DNA from: JBJXFE01 sp046153875
GTDB taxonomy: Bacteria > Planctomycetota > Phycisphaerae > Phycisphaerales > UBA1924
Assembly: GCA_046153875.1 (NCBI GenBank)
Contig: JBJXFE010000037.1
Location: forward strand, 1-15,071
Reading direction: 5' to 3'
Length of the DNA: 15,071 nucleotides
Made by a program: the position numbers and the translations under genes. A model generated the notes under the pieces. That model searched no databases, was not told the origin of the DNA, and saw nothing but the letters and a program-made list of their open reading frames with translations. Positions 1 to 7,446 of the stretch are shown piece after piece; position 1 is the stretch's first letter; every line of letters begins with the position of its first letter.

Positions 1-117
1 TCGTGGATCCAGAACTTCCGCCGCCTGTGCATCCGCTACGAGAAGTCCACCGCGATGTTCCAGGGCTTCCTGCACCTCGGCTGCACCCTCCTCCTGCTCA
101 AACAGGTTCTGGGATAG
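1..117 (+). CDS. IS5-family transposase, C-terminal end (partial)
   Basis: The first reading frame is open from base 1 to a TAG at 115-117 and gives 38 residues containing NFRRLCIRYEKS, then FQGFLHLGC and a leucine run. This is the usual C-terminal end of IS5-type DDE transposases (RRL.IRYE....F.GF..LGC.L.LL), just after the catalytic Glu region. The rest of the gene lies left of the window, so completeness and activity cannot be judged. The stop codon lies within the likely terminal inverted repeat, as in compact IS5-group elements. The element appears to have landed in the mrr-like gene that follows. The family call rests on this short tail only. Confidence 0.75.
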   Translation, partial: SWIQNFRRLCIRYEKSTAMFQGFLHLGCTLLLLKQVLG

Positions 118-121
118 GCTC
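105..121 (+). repeat. probable right terminal inverted repeat of the IS element
   Basis: The sequence ggttctgggataggctc ends the transposase frame and directly precedes the resumed mrr reading frame. Its reverse complement, starting GAGCCTATCCC, resembles terminal repeats of IS5-group elements as I remember them. The left end is outside the window, so neither the matching repeat nor the target-site duplication can be seen, and the exact boundary (118-122) is uncertain. Confidence 0.45.
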
Positions 122-883
122 TACAACCGTATCACGTGGGCGACGACCTACCTGCACAAGAGCCTCCTGCTCGAAAAGACGGGCCGCGGGCAATTCAGGC
201 TATCACCCCGCGGCGCAGAAGTTCTCAAGCAGAACCCGCCGGCGATCAACAACGCGTTTCTCGAACAGTTCGCCGAGTACCGAGCGTTCAAGACCAAGAA
301 GAACAAGAAGACCGACCTCCCCAACGGTTCAGTCGAAGCGCATGTGGAAGACACCGAGGCGGAAGCTACACCCGACGAACGACTCGACGCCGCGTACAAG
401 GAACTTCGCGAAACACTTGCGGATGATCTCCTGGACAAGGTGCGGGGCTCATCGCCGAAGTTCTTTGAGCACTTGGTCGTCGACCTGCTCGTCAGGATGG
501 GGTACGGCGGCATCAATGCCTCAAGGGCGCAGGTCGTCGGCAAGAGCGGCGACGGCGGCATCGATGGCGTGATTCCTGAAGATCGGCTCGGCCTTGACAT
601 GGTCTATGTGCAAGCGAAGAAATGGGAACACCCTGTAGGACCCGACGAGATTCGCAAGTTTGTCGGCTCTCTCGGCGAGCAGAAGGCCCACAAGGGCGTC
701 TTTATCACGAGCGGCGAGTTCACCTCCGGGGCGCGAACCGCGGCAGAAAAGGCCAACGCACGGGTCGTGCTGATCGACGGCGACCGGCTGGCCGAACTGA
801 TGATCGACCACGGGGTGGGCGTGACGGACCACAAGCCCTACGTCGTCAAGAAACTGGATAGCGATTACTTTGACGTTGGCTAG
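119..883 (+). pseudogene. mrr: Mrr-type restriction endonuclease, 5' end removed by IS insertion
   Basis: An open frame runs from the IS end to a TAG at 881-883 (254 codons) with no start codon at its head; the first in-frame ATG is at 344. The early part (LYNRITWATTYLHKSLLLEK, then RGQFRLSPRGAEVL) matches the Mrr N-terminal winged-helix domain, which binds DNA. A charged linker rich in Lys and Glu follows. The C-terminal part is the Mrr catalytic domain of the PD-(D/E)XK fold: FEHLVVDLLVRMGYGG, then GKSGDGGIDG with the catalytic Asp, and VYVQAKKWE with the QxK motif. Intact Mrr proteins are about 300 residues, so roughly 50 are missing, and the break coincides with the IS end. Mrr proteins cut DNA bearing foreign methylation. 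Translation from 344 could still give a 179-aa catalytic domain, but without the recognition domain it is probably inactive. Base composition looks lower in GC than the genes to the right, consistent with a transferred defence gene. Confidence 0.88.
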
Positions 884-896
884 CTAGCACGCCCGC

Positions 897-924
897 TCGA
901 CGCTTGTCACCTCTGTGATACACT
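897..924 (+). promoter_or_regulatory. candidate promoter of the ubiquitin-like/DUF4132 cluster
   Basis: TCGACG (897-902, four of six matches to TTGACA), a 16-bp spacer and TACACT (919-924) form a sigma-70-like promoter. TGA directly before the -10 box gives an extended -10 (TGn). Transcription would start near 931, beside the GGGGAG ribosome-binding site of the next gene. It lies in the 62-nt gap after the mrr remnant, so the cluster probably has its own promoter. Confidence 0.4.
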
Positions 925-945
925 GCGCATGGGGAGTACCAACCT

Positions 946-1341
946 ATGCCCGCAACACTGACCGTCGTCGACGAGACCACCGCCGGAACGGTGAACAACA
1001 GGATTACGCTCGAGTGTCCCACCGAGCGGATCACGGTGCGCGAGCTGATCCGCGAGCGGGTGTACCAGGAAGTCCAGGACTACAACCGGGAGAAGCTCGG
1101 CTCGTTCCGCGGGCTGGTTCAGCCCAGCGAGGCCGAGACGGCGCTCAACGGGTACAAGCTCAAGCCGGGACGCGAGATCGACTGGAAGACGCAGTTCGAG
1201 CGTGCGTGCGAGGCGTTTGAGGCGCGTCGCGTGCTCGTGCTCGCGGGTGCGAGGCAGACCGAGTCGCTCGAGGAGACGATCGAAATCTCGCGGGGCACGG
1301 AGGTGACGTTTCTGCGGCTAGTGCCGTTGGTGGGGGGATGA
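946..1341 (+). CDS. ubiquitin/ThiS-like beta-grasp candidate ending in Gly-Gly
   Basis: A 131-aa protein. The start is ATG 946, with GGGGAG 9 nt upstream. I recognise no named family, but the layout suggests a beta-grasp fold. A first strand (residues 4-10, LTVVDET) and a second (RITLECPTERI) are followed by TVRELI, the usual entry to the helix of ubiquitin-like proteins. A charged helical insert of about 55 residues comes next. The C-terminal part, RRVLVLAGARQTESLEETIE then RGTEVTFLRLVPLVGG, matches the last strands of ubiquitin, ThiS and MoaD in order, including the buried 'GTEVTFL' strand and a terminal diglycine. In those families the free Gly-Gly is activated by an E1-like enzyme for sulfur transfer or protein attachment. 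The gene ends 3 nt before the DUF4132 gene and is probably co-transcribed with it. No E1, E2 or JAB gene is in view. The fold call is inference from pattern; the Gly-Gly end is read directly. Confidence 0.85.
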   Translation: MPATLTVVDETTAGTVNNRITLECPTERITVRELIRERVYQEVQDYNREKLGSFRGLVQPSEAETALNGYKLKPGREIDWKTQFERACEAFEARRVLVLAGARQTESLEETIEISRGTEVTFLRLVPLVGG

Positions 1342-1344
1342 GGG

Positions 1345-4300
1345 GTGGCGGAGCGGAGAAGCAATCGCGCACAGGACCGTGTAAAGGGCGCCTCAACGAA
1401 GCCGACCGAGTCGGCCTTCATCGCCGGCGCGGATGAGGAAGCGGTCGCCATCGGGCGGGCGCGGTTCTGTGAGCTCAGCGCCGAACTCGGCGGCGCGAAA
1501 TGGGTTGCTCTCGACCTCAAGAAGAGCAAGGCGGGCAGGAAGATCGCCGCGGCTCGCAAGGATGAGCTCGTCGGTGTCGCCTTGGGCGCGATGGAGGATT
1601 TCGGGCGCGTCGCCGGGGAGATCGACCCTTCAGTCACTACGGACGCGTGGAACCTGCACTTCAAGCAGGGGTATCGCCAGAGTGTGGCCGAACTGCTGGC
1701 CTGGCTCTTCCGAATGGCCTTGCCGTATTCCCCCGAGCAGTTTGAAGCGATCACGCGCGAGCTGGCGCGGTTCCCGGTGCTGGGCCGGCTTGGTTGCCCG
1801 CACTTCGGGAGTTTCGTCGGCGCGCTGGAGCGCTTCGCGGAGCGGACCGGTGTCGCGCCGGAGTTGGCAGACCTGTTGACGTCCATCGAGCGGGCGTATC
1901 GGGCGAGCGGCAGGGCCGAGGAGGGGCGCTTCGCCGCGCGCGTCGCGGCCATCCTCAAGTCATACGCGGCGGCGCCCGCCGCGGAGCCGCCACCCCCGTC
2001 ACGCCTGCAGGAACTGCTGCTGCGACACGAATCGCCGAGCGCGGCGATCACCGCGAGCATGGCGCAGCGCGTCATCGAAGCGCTGGTTCTTCCCGCCGAG
2101 ACCGACCACGATGGTGCGGCCGCGGTGCCGCCGGACACACTGCCGGAGCTCGCCGGTGCCCTGGGCGCGATTAACAGCCTGCTGGCGGCGATGGGTCCGA
2201 CGCGGCGGTATTCTGAGGTCGACGAGCGCGACGTGCAGTCGTACGTGGACGCCGTCAGCGCGCACGGCTTCCGTGGGGCGGCGCTCGCGGCGTCCGTGCT
2301 CGCGGCGATGTCGCAGCGACCGATCAAGGCCGATTTCGATAATCCCCGGGCCCAGCGCTTCGACAGAGGCGTCCACGCGGCTCTGATCCTGCTCGGCATC
2401 ATGATGGAAACGACCGAGGGGTCGGACCCCGCGAGCCTGGGCGAGCTCGCCGACGCGCTGAGCCGGGTGAAGGACTTCGAGTACGTGCATGCGGACTGGA
2501 TCGTGCTCGCACGGCACATAAGCACGCAAGCCAGACCGCTGCTTGAGAGCACGACCCCCGAGGGGGTTCTGGTGCGCGTGCTGCGGTTCCGTGAACGGCT
2601 CGCCCGCGCGAGTGACTCAGCAACCCGGGGCGCCGTGATCGGTCTTGACGAGGCCCTCGGGATCGGCGGCGGTTTCCCGGTGGACCTTGGGGAACGCTGG
2701 TCCGATCGCATGTACACCGACCTGCGGGCGATGCCGGCGCGTCGGCGGACGACCTGGCTTTCCCTCCTGGAGACGTGCGCCGCGGCGTCGGGAAGCCAGC
2801 CCAGCGCGAAGTGGCTCGCGCGCGCCCATGAGGCCGCGGCGCGGATGCCGGGAGCCGAGATCGAGAAGAACCTCGGTACCTGGTTCGGCCTCGTGGGCAA
2901 GAGCCGGCCCGCCATGCCTGAGGGCCGAATCGAGGGTCGCGACTCTTCGGTCCCGTCGGAGCGCGCCGCCGACGTGCTGCGGGGGCTGGCCTGGGCCGCG
3001 GCAGGGTTCGACACCCCCGGAATAGCGCGGGCGCTCGGCGACCTGGCGATGGCGTGCTTCAAGATGGTGCCTGGCGTCGGGGCGCGGTGCATCAAGCCGG
3101 GAATGTCGTCGGTCTGGGCGCTGTCGAAGATGAGGGGCGTGCACGCGCTGGCGCAACTCTCCCGCGTCCGACAACTGGTGAAGTTCGGGACAGCCAAGAA
3201 GACGCTGGACCTGACGCTTGCTCGTCTGGCGCGCGATCTGGGAGTTGCAACAGACGAGCTTCACGAGGTCGCCGCGCCGGACTTCGGCCTCGACGCGGAA
3301 GGGACGCTGCGTGAGGAGGCCGGGGAGTTCACGCTGGAACTGCGGGTGAACGAGGACGGAGCCGGCGTACGGGTTCTTAACTCGTCGGGTGCGGAACGGA
3401 AATCAATCCCGGAGGCCGTAAAGAAGAACAATGCGGAGACGCTCAAGACCTTCAAGACCACAGCCGCGGACATCGAGAAGATCCTGCCGGCCCAGAAGAG
3501 CCGGCTGGAGCGGCTGTACCACGAGGGCCGCGAGTGGCCGGTGGCGGTGTGGCGGCAGCGTTATCTGGAGCATCCGCTGGTCGGCACGCTGGCGCGTCGC
3601 TTGATCTGGTCATTCACGGACGGCGGGGCATCGCGCGAAGGCGTGGTGCACGACGGCACGCTGGTGGACGAGCGCGGACGCGTGTTCGACGTGGTCGACT
3701 CCCAGCGCGTGCATCTCTGGCACCCCATCGAGTGCGACGGTGACCGGGTGCGAGCGTGGCGTGCGTTCCTGGAAGATCGGCGAGTTCGCCAGCCGTTCAA
3801 GCAGGCGCATCGCGAGGTGTACCTGTTGACGGATGCGGAGCGCGCGACGGGGACGTACTCGAACCGGTTCGCGGCTCACATCATCCGGCAGAACCAGCTC
3901 GTGCCTCTGTGTCAACAGCGCGGCTGGGTGCTGAAGATGTTCGTGCTGGAGTACGGCGAGCCCCCGACGCTGGACCTGCCTCGGTATGGGCTCCGCGCCA
4001 CGTTTGAAGTCCAGGCTACGGGCGAGGACTACTACGGGTCTGCCGGAGCGTTTTCGTACCTCGAGACCGATCGTGTGCGGTTCGATCGTGCAGGAGGTGG
4101 CGATCCGGTTTCCTTGGAAAACGTACCAGCGTTGGCTTTTACGGAGGTGATGCGCGACATGGACCTGTTCGTCGCGCTGTGCAGCGTCGGCAACAACCCC
4201 GAGTGGCACGATGGCGGGCCCGACCGGGCGTACCGCGACTATTGGTGGGCGTACAGCTTCGGGAATCTCTCGGAGTCCGGCGCCGGCCGGAAGGATCTGC

Positions 4301-4614
4301 TGGAGCGGCTGATCCCGCGACTGGCGATCGCCTCCGCCTGCTCTTTCGACGGGAAGTTCCTCGTCGTCAAGGGCAAGCTGCGGACCTACAAGATCCACCT
4401 CGGCTCGGGGAACATCCTCATGGAGCCCAACGACCAGTATCTGTGCATCGTGCCGACAAGCCGCGGCGATGTCGGCGGTGTGACGGGCGGGTCGGTCTTC
4501 CTGCCGTTCGAGGGGGATCGCACGCTGTCGATCATCCTCAGCAAGGCGATCATGCTGGCCGACGATGACCGGATCAAGGACTCTTCGATCACGCGGCAGA
4601 TCACCGGCCGCTGA
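1345..4614 (+). CDS. DUF4132-domain protein (MolR/YehI-like)
   Basis: A 1089-aa protein starting at GTG 1345, 3 nt after the previous stop, with the purine tract GGGGGGATGAGGG just upstream. The N-terminal two thirds is helical and Ala/Arg/Leu-rich with no motif I can name. From about residue 750 it matches the DUF4132 family: HLWHPIECDG near 790, then QPFKQAHREVYLLTDAE, then YSNRFAAHIIRQNQL and RGW. The conserved C-terminal piece lies near 1007-1089: KLRTYKIHLGSGNILMEPND, then LPFEGD and ILSKAIMLADDDRIKD. E. coli YehI/MolR belongs here; related genes often sit with MoxR-type ATPase, VWA and SWIM-domain genes and have been proposed to act in conflict or regulatory systems. None of those partners is in this window. 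The biochemical activity is unknown, and no signal peptide or membrane segment is seen. Tight spacing to the Gly-Gly protein suggests a joint function. Confidence 0.93.
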   Translation: MAERRSNRAQDRVKGASTKPTESAFIAGADEEAVAIGRARFCELSAELGGAKWVALDLKKSKAGRKIAAARKDELVGVALGAMEDFGRVAGEIDPSVTTDAWNLHFKQGYRQSVAELLAWLFRMALPYSPEQFEAITRELARFPVLGRLGCPHFGSFVGALERFAERTGVAPELADLLTSIERAYRASGRAEEGRFAARVAAILKSYAAAPAAEPPPPSRLQELLLRHESPSAAITASMAQRVIEALVLPAETDHDGAAAVPPDTLPELAGALGAINSLLAAMGPTRRYSEVDERDVQSYVDAVSAHGFRGAALAASVLAAMSQRPIKADFDNPRAQRFDRGVHAALILLGIMMETTEGSDPASLGELADALSRVKDFEYVHADWIVLARHISTQARPLLESTTPEGVLVRVLRFRERLARASDSATRGAVIGLDEALGIGGGFPVDLGERWSDRMYTDLRAMPARRRTTWLSLLETCAAASGSQPSAKWLARAHEAAARMPGAEIEKNLGTWFGLVGKSRPAMPEGRIEGRDSSVPSERAADVLRGLAWAAAGFDTPGIARALGDLAMACFKMVPGVGARCIKPGMSSVWALSKMRGVHALAQLSRVRQLVKFGTAKKTLDLTLARLARDLGVATDELHEVAAPDFGLDAEGTLREEAGEFTLELRVNEDGAGVRVLNSSGAERKSIPEAVKKNNAETLKTFKTTAADIEKILPAQKSRLERLYHEGREWPVAVWRQRYLEHPLVGTLARRLIWSFTDGGASREGVVHDGTLVDERGRVFDVVDSQRVHLWHPIECDGDRVRAWRAFLEDRRVRQPFKQAHREVYLLTDAERATGTYSNRFAAHIIRQNQLVPLCQQRGWVLKMFVLEYGEPPTLDLPRYGLRATFEVQATGEDYYGSAGAFSYLETDRVRFDRAGGGDPVSLENVPALAFTEVMRDMDLFVALCSVGNNPEWHDGGPDRAYRDYWWAYSFGNLSESGAGRKDLLERLIPRLAIASACSFDGKFLVVKGKLRTYKIHLGSGNILMEPNDQYLCIVPTSRGDVGGVTGGSVFLPFEGDRTLSIILSKAIMLADDDRIKDSSITRQITGR

Positions 4615-4624
4615 AGCGTGTTGA

Positions 4625-5239
4625 ATGACGAATCCGGCCCGCAAGAACTCCGGCTCGCACGCCCGCCCGGACGCAGCGCTCCGTCGCCGCATCGAGATGC
4701 TGTTCGACAGGCTGCACGTTTTCTTCGTGTCAGCACCGAACATCTGGGCGAAGTGGGACGCGGTGCCAGCCGCGAAACAACTTCAGCGGTTGCCGCGGGC
4801 GTGGCATCCGCACGTCGTGCGGTACGCGATGCGGCGATTTCGCACGGTCCCGCGCATCGTCAGCCGCAAGGGTGATGAGTCCTACGTCAACCGACGGCAC
4901 TTGGAGCGGTGCGCGATCGACTCACTCATCGGATCGCTCCTGAAGAATGCCATCGCACAGGACAGCTCGATTCTGGATCAAGTCTGCCGGTGGTCTCGCG
5001 CCGTCCGCGGCTACGACACCTGCTTGTCGACCTCGGCTTCGGCGATCCTGAAGGCAATCGCGCGGCATGCAGCGATTGCGCCGCCGACACGCGACATGCG
5101 TGCGTGGTTGGACCACATGAACGGTGGGTGGAGCACCCGGGGGAGCTATTTCAGACGCCAGACCCAACGCGCGCGAGAGTTGCTGATCGTGGCTCAGCCT
5201 TTCGCCGCGGCCCCCACCGTCACGCGGACCGGCACATAG
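4625..5239 (+). CDS. hypothetical protein, third gene of the DUF4132 cluster
   Basis: A 204-aa protein from ATG 4625, 10 nt after the DUF4132 stop, ending at TAG 5237-5239. The ribosome-binding site is weak (gaagcg). I recognise no family. It is basic and mostly helical, with a tract AWHPHVVRYAMRRFRTVPRI in the first half, HLERCAIDSLIGSLLKNAI in the middle and Trp-rich WLDHMNGGWSTRGSYFRRQ near the end. It has three Cys and no signal peptide or membrane segment. Its last 46 bases overlap the 3' end of nuoF on the other strand. That overlap, the weak ribosome-binding site and the lack of a known family lower confidence, but the frame continues in the cluster's direction and shadows no gene over most of its length. 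It may be a partner of the DUF4132 protein. Confidence 0.65.
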   Translation: MTNPARKNSGSHARPDAALRRRIEMLFDRLHVFFVSAPNIWAKWDAVPAAKQLQRLPRAWHPHVVRYAMRRFRTVPRIVSRKGDESYVNRRHLERCAIDSLIGSLLKNAIAQDSSILDQVCRWSRAVRGYDTCLSTSASAILKAIARHAAIAPPTRDMRAWLDHMNGGWSTRGSYFRRQTQRARELLIVAQPFAAAPTVTRTGT

Positions 5240-6600
5240 GTCGGCTTCACGCGCTTCTCAAACTCGTCGCGGTACTTGTTGATGATCGTCCGCACCGCCC
5301 AGTTGTTGCCGTCGGCCAGGCCGCAGATCGTGGTGCCGGACATCGTGCCCATGCTCGTGGCGACTTCCAGGGCCAGGTCGAGGTCTTTGGTCTTCGCGTT
5401 CCCGTCCTCGATGCGGCCCAGAAGCTGGTACAGCCACCCGCTCCCCTCGCGGCACGGCGTGCACTGCCCGCACGACTCGTGCTTGAAGAACCGGGCGATG
5501 TTGCGGGCCACGGCGACCATGTCCGTGTCCTCGTCGAAGACCGTCGGGCACGCGGTGCCCAGGCCGAGCACGTTGTACTTGCGGCCGATGTCGAAGTCCA
5601 TCTCGGCGTCGAACTGGTCGGGCCCGAGGATGCCCATCGACACGCCGCCGGCGATCGCGCCCTTGAACTTCTTCCCGCCCTTCATACCGCCGCAGTAGTC
5701 CTCGACGAGCCGGCGCAGCGGGATGCCCAACTCGCACTCATAGACGCCGGGGCGGTTGACGTGCCCGGAGACGCCCATGAGCTTGGTGCCGTGGCTGCCG
5801 AGCTGGCCGGGGATGCTCGACTTCACGCCCTGGGCGGTGAACCAGTCCGCGCCGAACTCGAGGATCGACGGCAGATGGCAGAGCGTCTCGGTGTTGTTGA
5901 CGATCGTGGGCTTGCCGAAGAGGCCCTTGATGGCCGGGAACGGAGGTTTAATTCGCGGCCAGCCGCGCTTGCCCTCAAGCCCTTCGAGCAGGCCGGTCTC
6001 CTCGCCGCAGATGTACGCCCCCGCGCCGCGGTGGACGTGGCAGTCCACGGCCCAGGTGTCGCCCGTGGCGGTCTTCGTCCCGGCGAGCATGCCCTGCTTG
6101 CCGAATATGCCGCGGGCGTACGCCTCCTTGATGGCGTTCTCGGTGACGTGCGCCTGGTGGTAGTACTCGCCGCGGATGAAGATGAACGCGGTGCGGATGC
6201 GGCACGCGTAGCAGGCGATGGCGATGCCCTCGAGCTGCAGGTGCGGGTCGAAGTCGAGCAGCAGGCGGTCCTTGAAGGTGCCGGGCTCGGACTCGTCCGC
6301 GTTCACGCACAGGTAGCGTTGCCCCGGGTCCTCGCCGGGCTTGAGCTTGGGCAGGAAGGTCCACTTGAGCCCGCAGGGGAAGCCGGCGCCGCCGCGCCCG
6401 CGGAGCGTGCTCTTCTTGACCTCCTCGGTCACGGCGTCGGGCGCCATCGCCAGGGCCTTGCGGAGCGAGGCGTACCCGCCGGTCTTGACGTACTCGTCGT
6501 AGCCGACGACGTGCCGGTCGGACTCCTTGCCCCACGGGAACGTGGGGATGCGCTTGGTCAGCGCGGGGGCGGTCGGCCGGTCGCGGAATTTCCAGGTCAC
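5194..6600 (-). CDS. nuoF: NADH-quinone oxidoreductase subunit F (complex I)
   Basis: A 468-aa protein of normal length for NuoF, the cytoplasmic subunit of respiratory complex I that oxidises NADH through FMN and passes electrons to cluster N3. The FMN/NADH loop RGRGGAGFPCGLKW lies at residues 67-80, followed by NADESEPGTFKDR (100-112). ICGEETGLLEGLEGKRGWPR (197-216) and the FGKPTIVNNTETL stretch complete the nucleotide-binding part. ESCGQCTPCREG supplies Cys377, Cys380 and Cys383, and TICGLADG supplies Cys426, the four ligands of the 4Fe-4S cluster. The start is GTG (complement of 6598-6600), with GGAGA about 7 nt upstream on the coding strand. nuoE and nuoG, its usual neighbours, are not adjacent: ubiX is divergent upstream and a + strand gene is convergent downstream. 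NAD-reducing hydrogenase or formate dehydrogenase flavoprotein subunits are related, but the absence of fused domains favours NuoF. Confidence 0.95.
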   Translation of the reverse strand: MTWKFRDRPTAPALTKRIPTFPWGKESDRHVVGYDEYVKTGGYASLRKALAMAPDAVTEEVKKSTLRGRGGAGFPCGLKWTFLPKLKPGEDPGQRYLCVNADESEPGTFKDRLLLDFDPHLQLEGIAIACYACRIRTAFIFIRGEYYHQAHVTENAIKEAYARGIFGKQGMLAGTKTATGDTWAVDCHVHRGAGAYICGEETGLLEGLEGKRGWPRIKPPFPAIKGLFGKPTIVNNTETLCHLPSILEFGADWFTAQGVKSSIPGQLGSHGTKLMGVSGHVNRPGVYECELGIPLRRLVEDYCGGMKGGKKFKGAIAGGVSMGILGPDQFDAEMDFDIGRKYNVLGLGTACPTVFDEDTDMVAVARNIARFFKHESCGQCTPCREGSGWLYQLLGRIEDGNAKTKDLDLALEVATSMGTMSGTTICGLADGNNWAVRTIINKYRDEFEKRVKPTYVPVRVTVGAAAKG

Positions 6601-6661
6601 GCGAGGTCTCCGAAGCGCACAGAGCGGGCCCCGCGGCCGGGGCGTCGTGCGCCTGAGCGGG

Positions 6662-6667
6662 ATTCTA
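6662..6667 (-). promoter_or_regulatory. candidate -10 box for nuoF
   Basis: In the 189-nt divergent gap between nuoF and ubiX, the - strand reads TAGAAT here, five of six matches to TATAAT. It would give a leader of about 55 nt to the nuoF GTG. No convincing -35 is seen at 16-18 nt, so this is weak. The rest of the gap is GC-rich and I see no other structure apart from the TACGAT motif near ubiX. Confidence 0.25.
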
Positions 6668-6743
6668 GGGACAACGGGCCGGGAGTGGGTCCGGCGTGGA
6701 TCGGGTGGAGGGCGCGCGAATCCACGGGTTGCGCGGCGTCGAA

Positions 6744-6753
6744 CCTACGATCA
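6744..6753 (+). promoter_or_regulatory. CCTACGATCA motif upstream of ubiX, candidate -10 region
   Basis: The 10-mer CCTACGATCA contains TACGAT (6746-6751), four of six matches to TATAAT. The identical 10-mer, also preceded by CGAA or CGAAA, lies just upstream of the small membrane-protein gene at 12811. Here it lies 36 nt before the ubiX ATG, giving a short leader of about 30 nt. No clear -35 is visible. Confidence 0.4.
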
Positions 6754-6789
6754 ACCGACGCCGTCCGATGGCCGCGCGCGAGCCCGCTC

Positions 6790-7446
6790 ATGACCGACCG
6801 ACCCCGCCGCTACGTCCTGGGGATCACCGGCGCCTCGGGTGCCGCGTACGCGCTGCGGTTCCTCGAGCAGGTGCTGCTCTCCGGGGCCGAGGTTCACGTG
6901 GTGGCGTCGGATAACGGGCGGCGGCTGCTGGCCGACGAGGCGGGGGTGCGGCGGCTGGACTTCGAGTCGCTCGCGCCGTCGTTGCGGGATTCGCCGCGGC
7001 GCGAGGACTATGAGCGGCACCTGCTCATCCACCCCAACCGCGACGTGGGGGCGGTGATCGCGTCGGGCAGCTTTTTGCACGACGGCATGGCGGTGCTCCC
7101 GTGCTCGAGCACGACGCTGGGGATGATCGCCACCGGGGCGGGCCCGTTCCTGCTGAGCCGCGCCGCCATGGTGTGCCTGAAGGAGCGGCGGCCGCTGGTG
7201 ATCTGCCACCGCGAGACGCCGCTGAACCTGATCGACATCGAGAACATGCGGCGCGTGACGCTCGCGGGTGCGATCGTGTGCCCGACGAACCCGGGGTTCT
7301 ACCTGCTGCCCAAGACGGTGGGCGAGATCGTGGACTTTATGGTCGGGAAGGTGCTGGACCTCTTGAAGATCGAGCACCGGCTGGGGACGCGGTGGGAGGG
7401 GCAGCCGGGGGCTTCGGCGGGCGCGGCGCGGTCGTCAGGCTCCTGA
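6790..7446 (+). CDS. ubiX: flavin prenyltransferase UbiX
   Basis: A 218-aa protein that joins a dimethylallyl group to reduced FMN, making the prenylated flavin cofactor used by UbiD-type decarboxylases, including the one in ubiquinone synthesis. The flavin-binding loop GITGASGA is at residues 11-18. PCSSTTLGMIATG begins at 104, followed by LLSRAAMVCLKERRPLV. RETPL is at 141-145, with the Arg and Glu of the active site, followed by NMRRVTLAGAIVCPTNPGFY. The frame stays open far upstream, through the antisense of nuoF, but family alignment supports ATG 6790 (MTDRPRRYVLGITG); the earlier ATG at 6768 is out of frame. The ribosome-binding site is weak (cgag). A Gly/Ala/Ser-rich tail of about 15 residues extends past the usual end. 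The last 12 bases overlap the dnaE stop on the opposite strand. No ubiD is in the window. Confidence 0.94.
   Translation: MTDRPRRYVLGITGASGAAYALRFLEQVLLSGAEVHVVASDNGRRLLADEAGVRRLDFESLAPSLRDSPRREDYERHLLIHPNRDVGAVIASGSFLHDGMAVLPCSSTTLGMIATGAGPFLLSRAAMVCLKERRPLVICHRETPLNLIDIENMRRVTLAGAIVCPTNPGFYLLPKTVGEIVDFMVGKVLDLLKIEHRLGTRWEGQPGASAGAARSSGS

Noticed and set aside
878..887. GCTAGCTAGC palindrome at the mrr stop as a terminator
   Set aside because: The stem is only 5 bp with no loop or T-run, so it would not act as an intrinsic terminator.
904..909. TTGTCA as the -35 box of the promoter before 946
   Set aside because: It is only 9 bp from the -10 box TACACT, too close for sigma-70; TCGACG at 897-902 fits the spacing better.
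1119..3197. Long - strand open frame of 692 codons across the DUF4132 gene
   Set aside because: Ser/Arg/Ala-rich product with no motif, antisense to a recognised protein; it comes from GC-rich codon structure.
4909..6789. Extended + strand frame that runs into ubiX
   Set aside because: The part before 6790 is antisense to nuoF and matches nothing; UbiX homology starts with the residues after ATG 6790.
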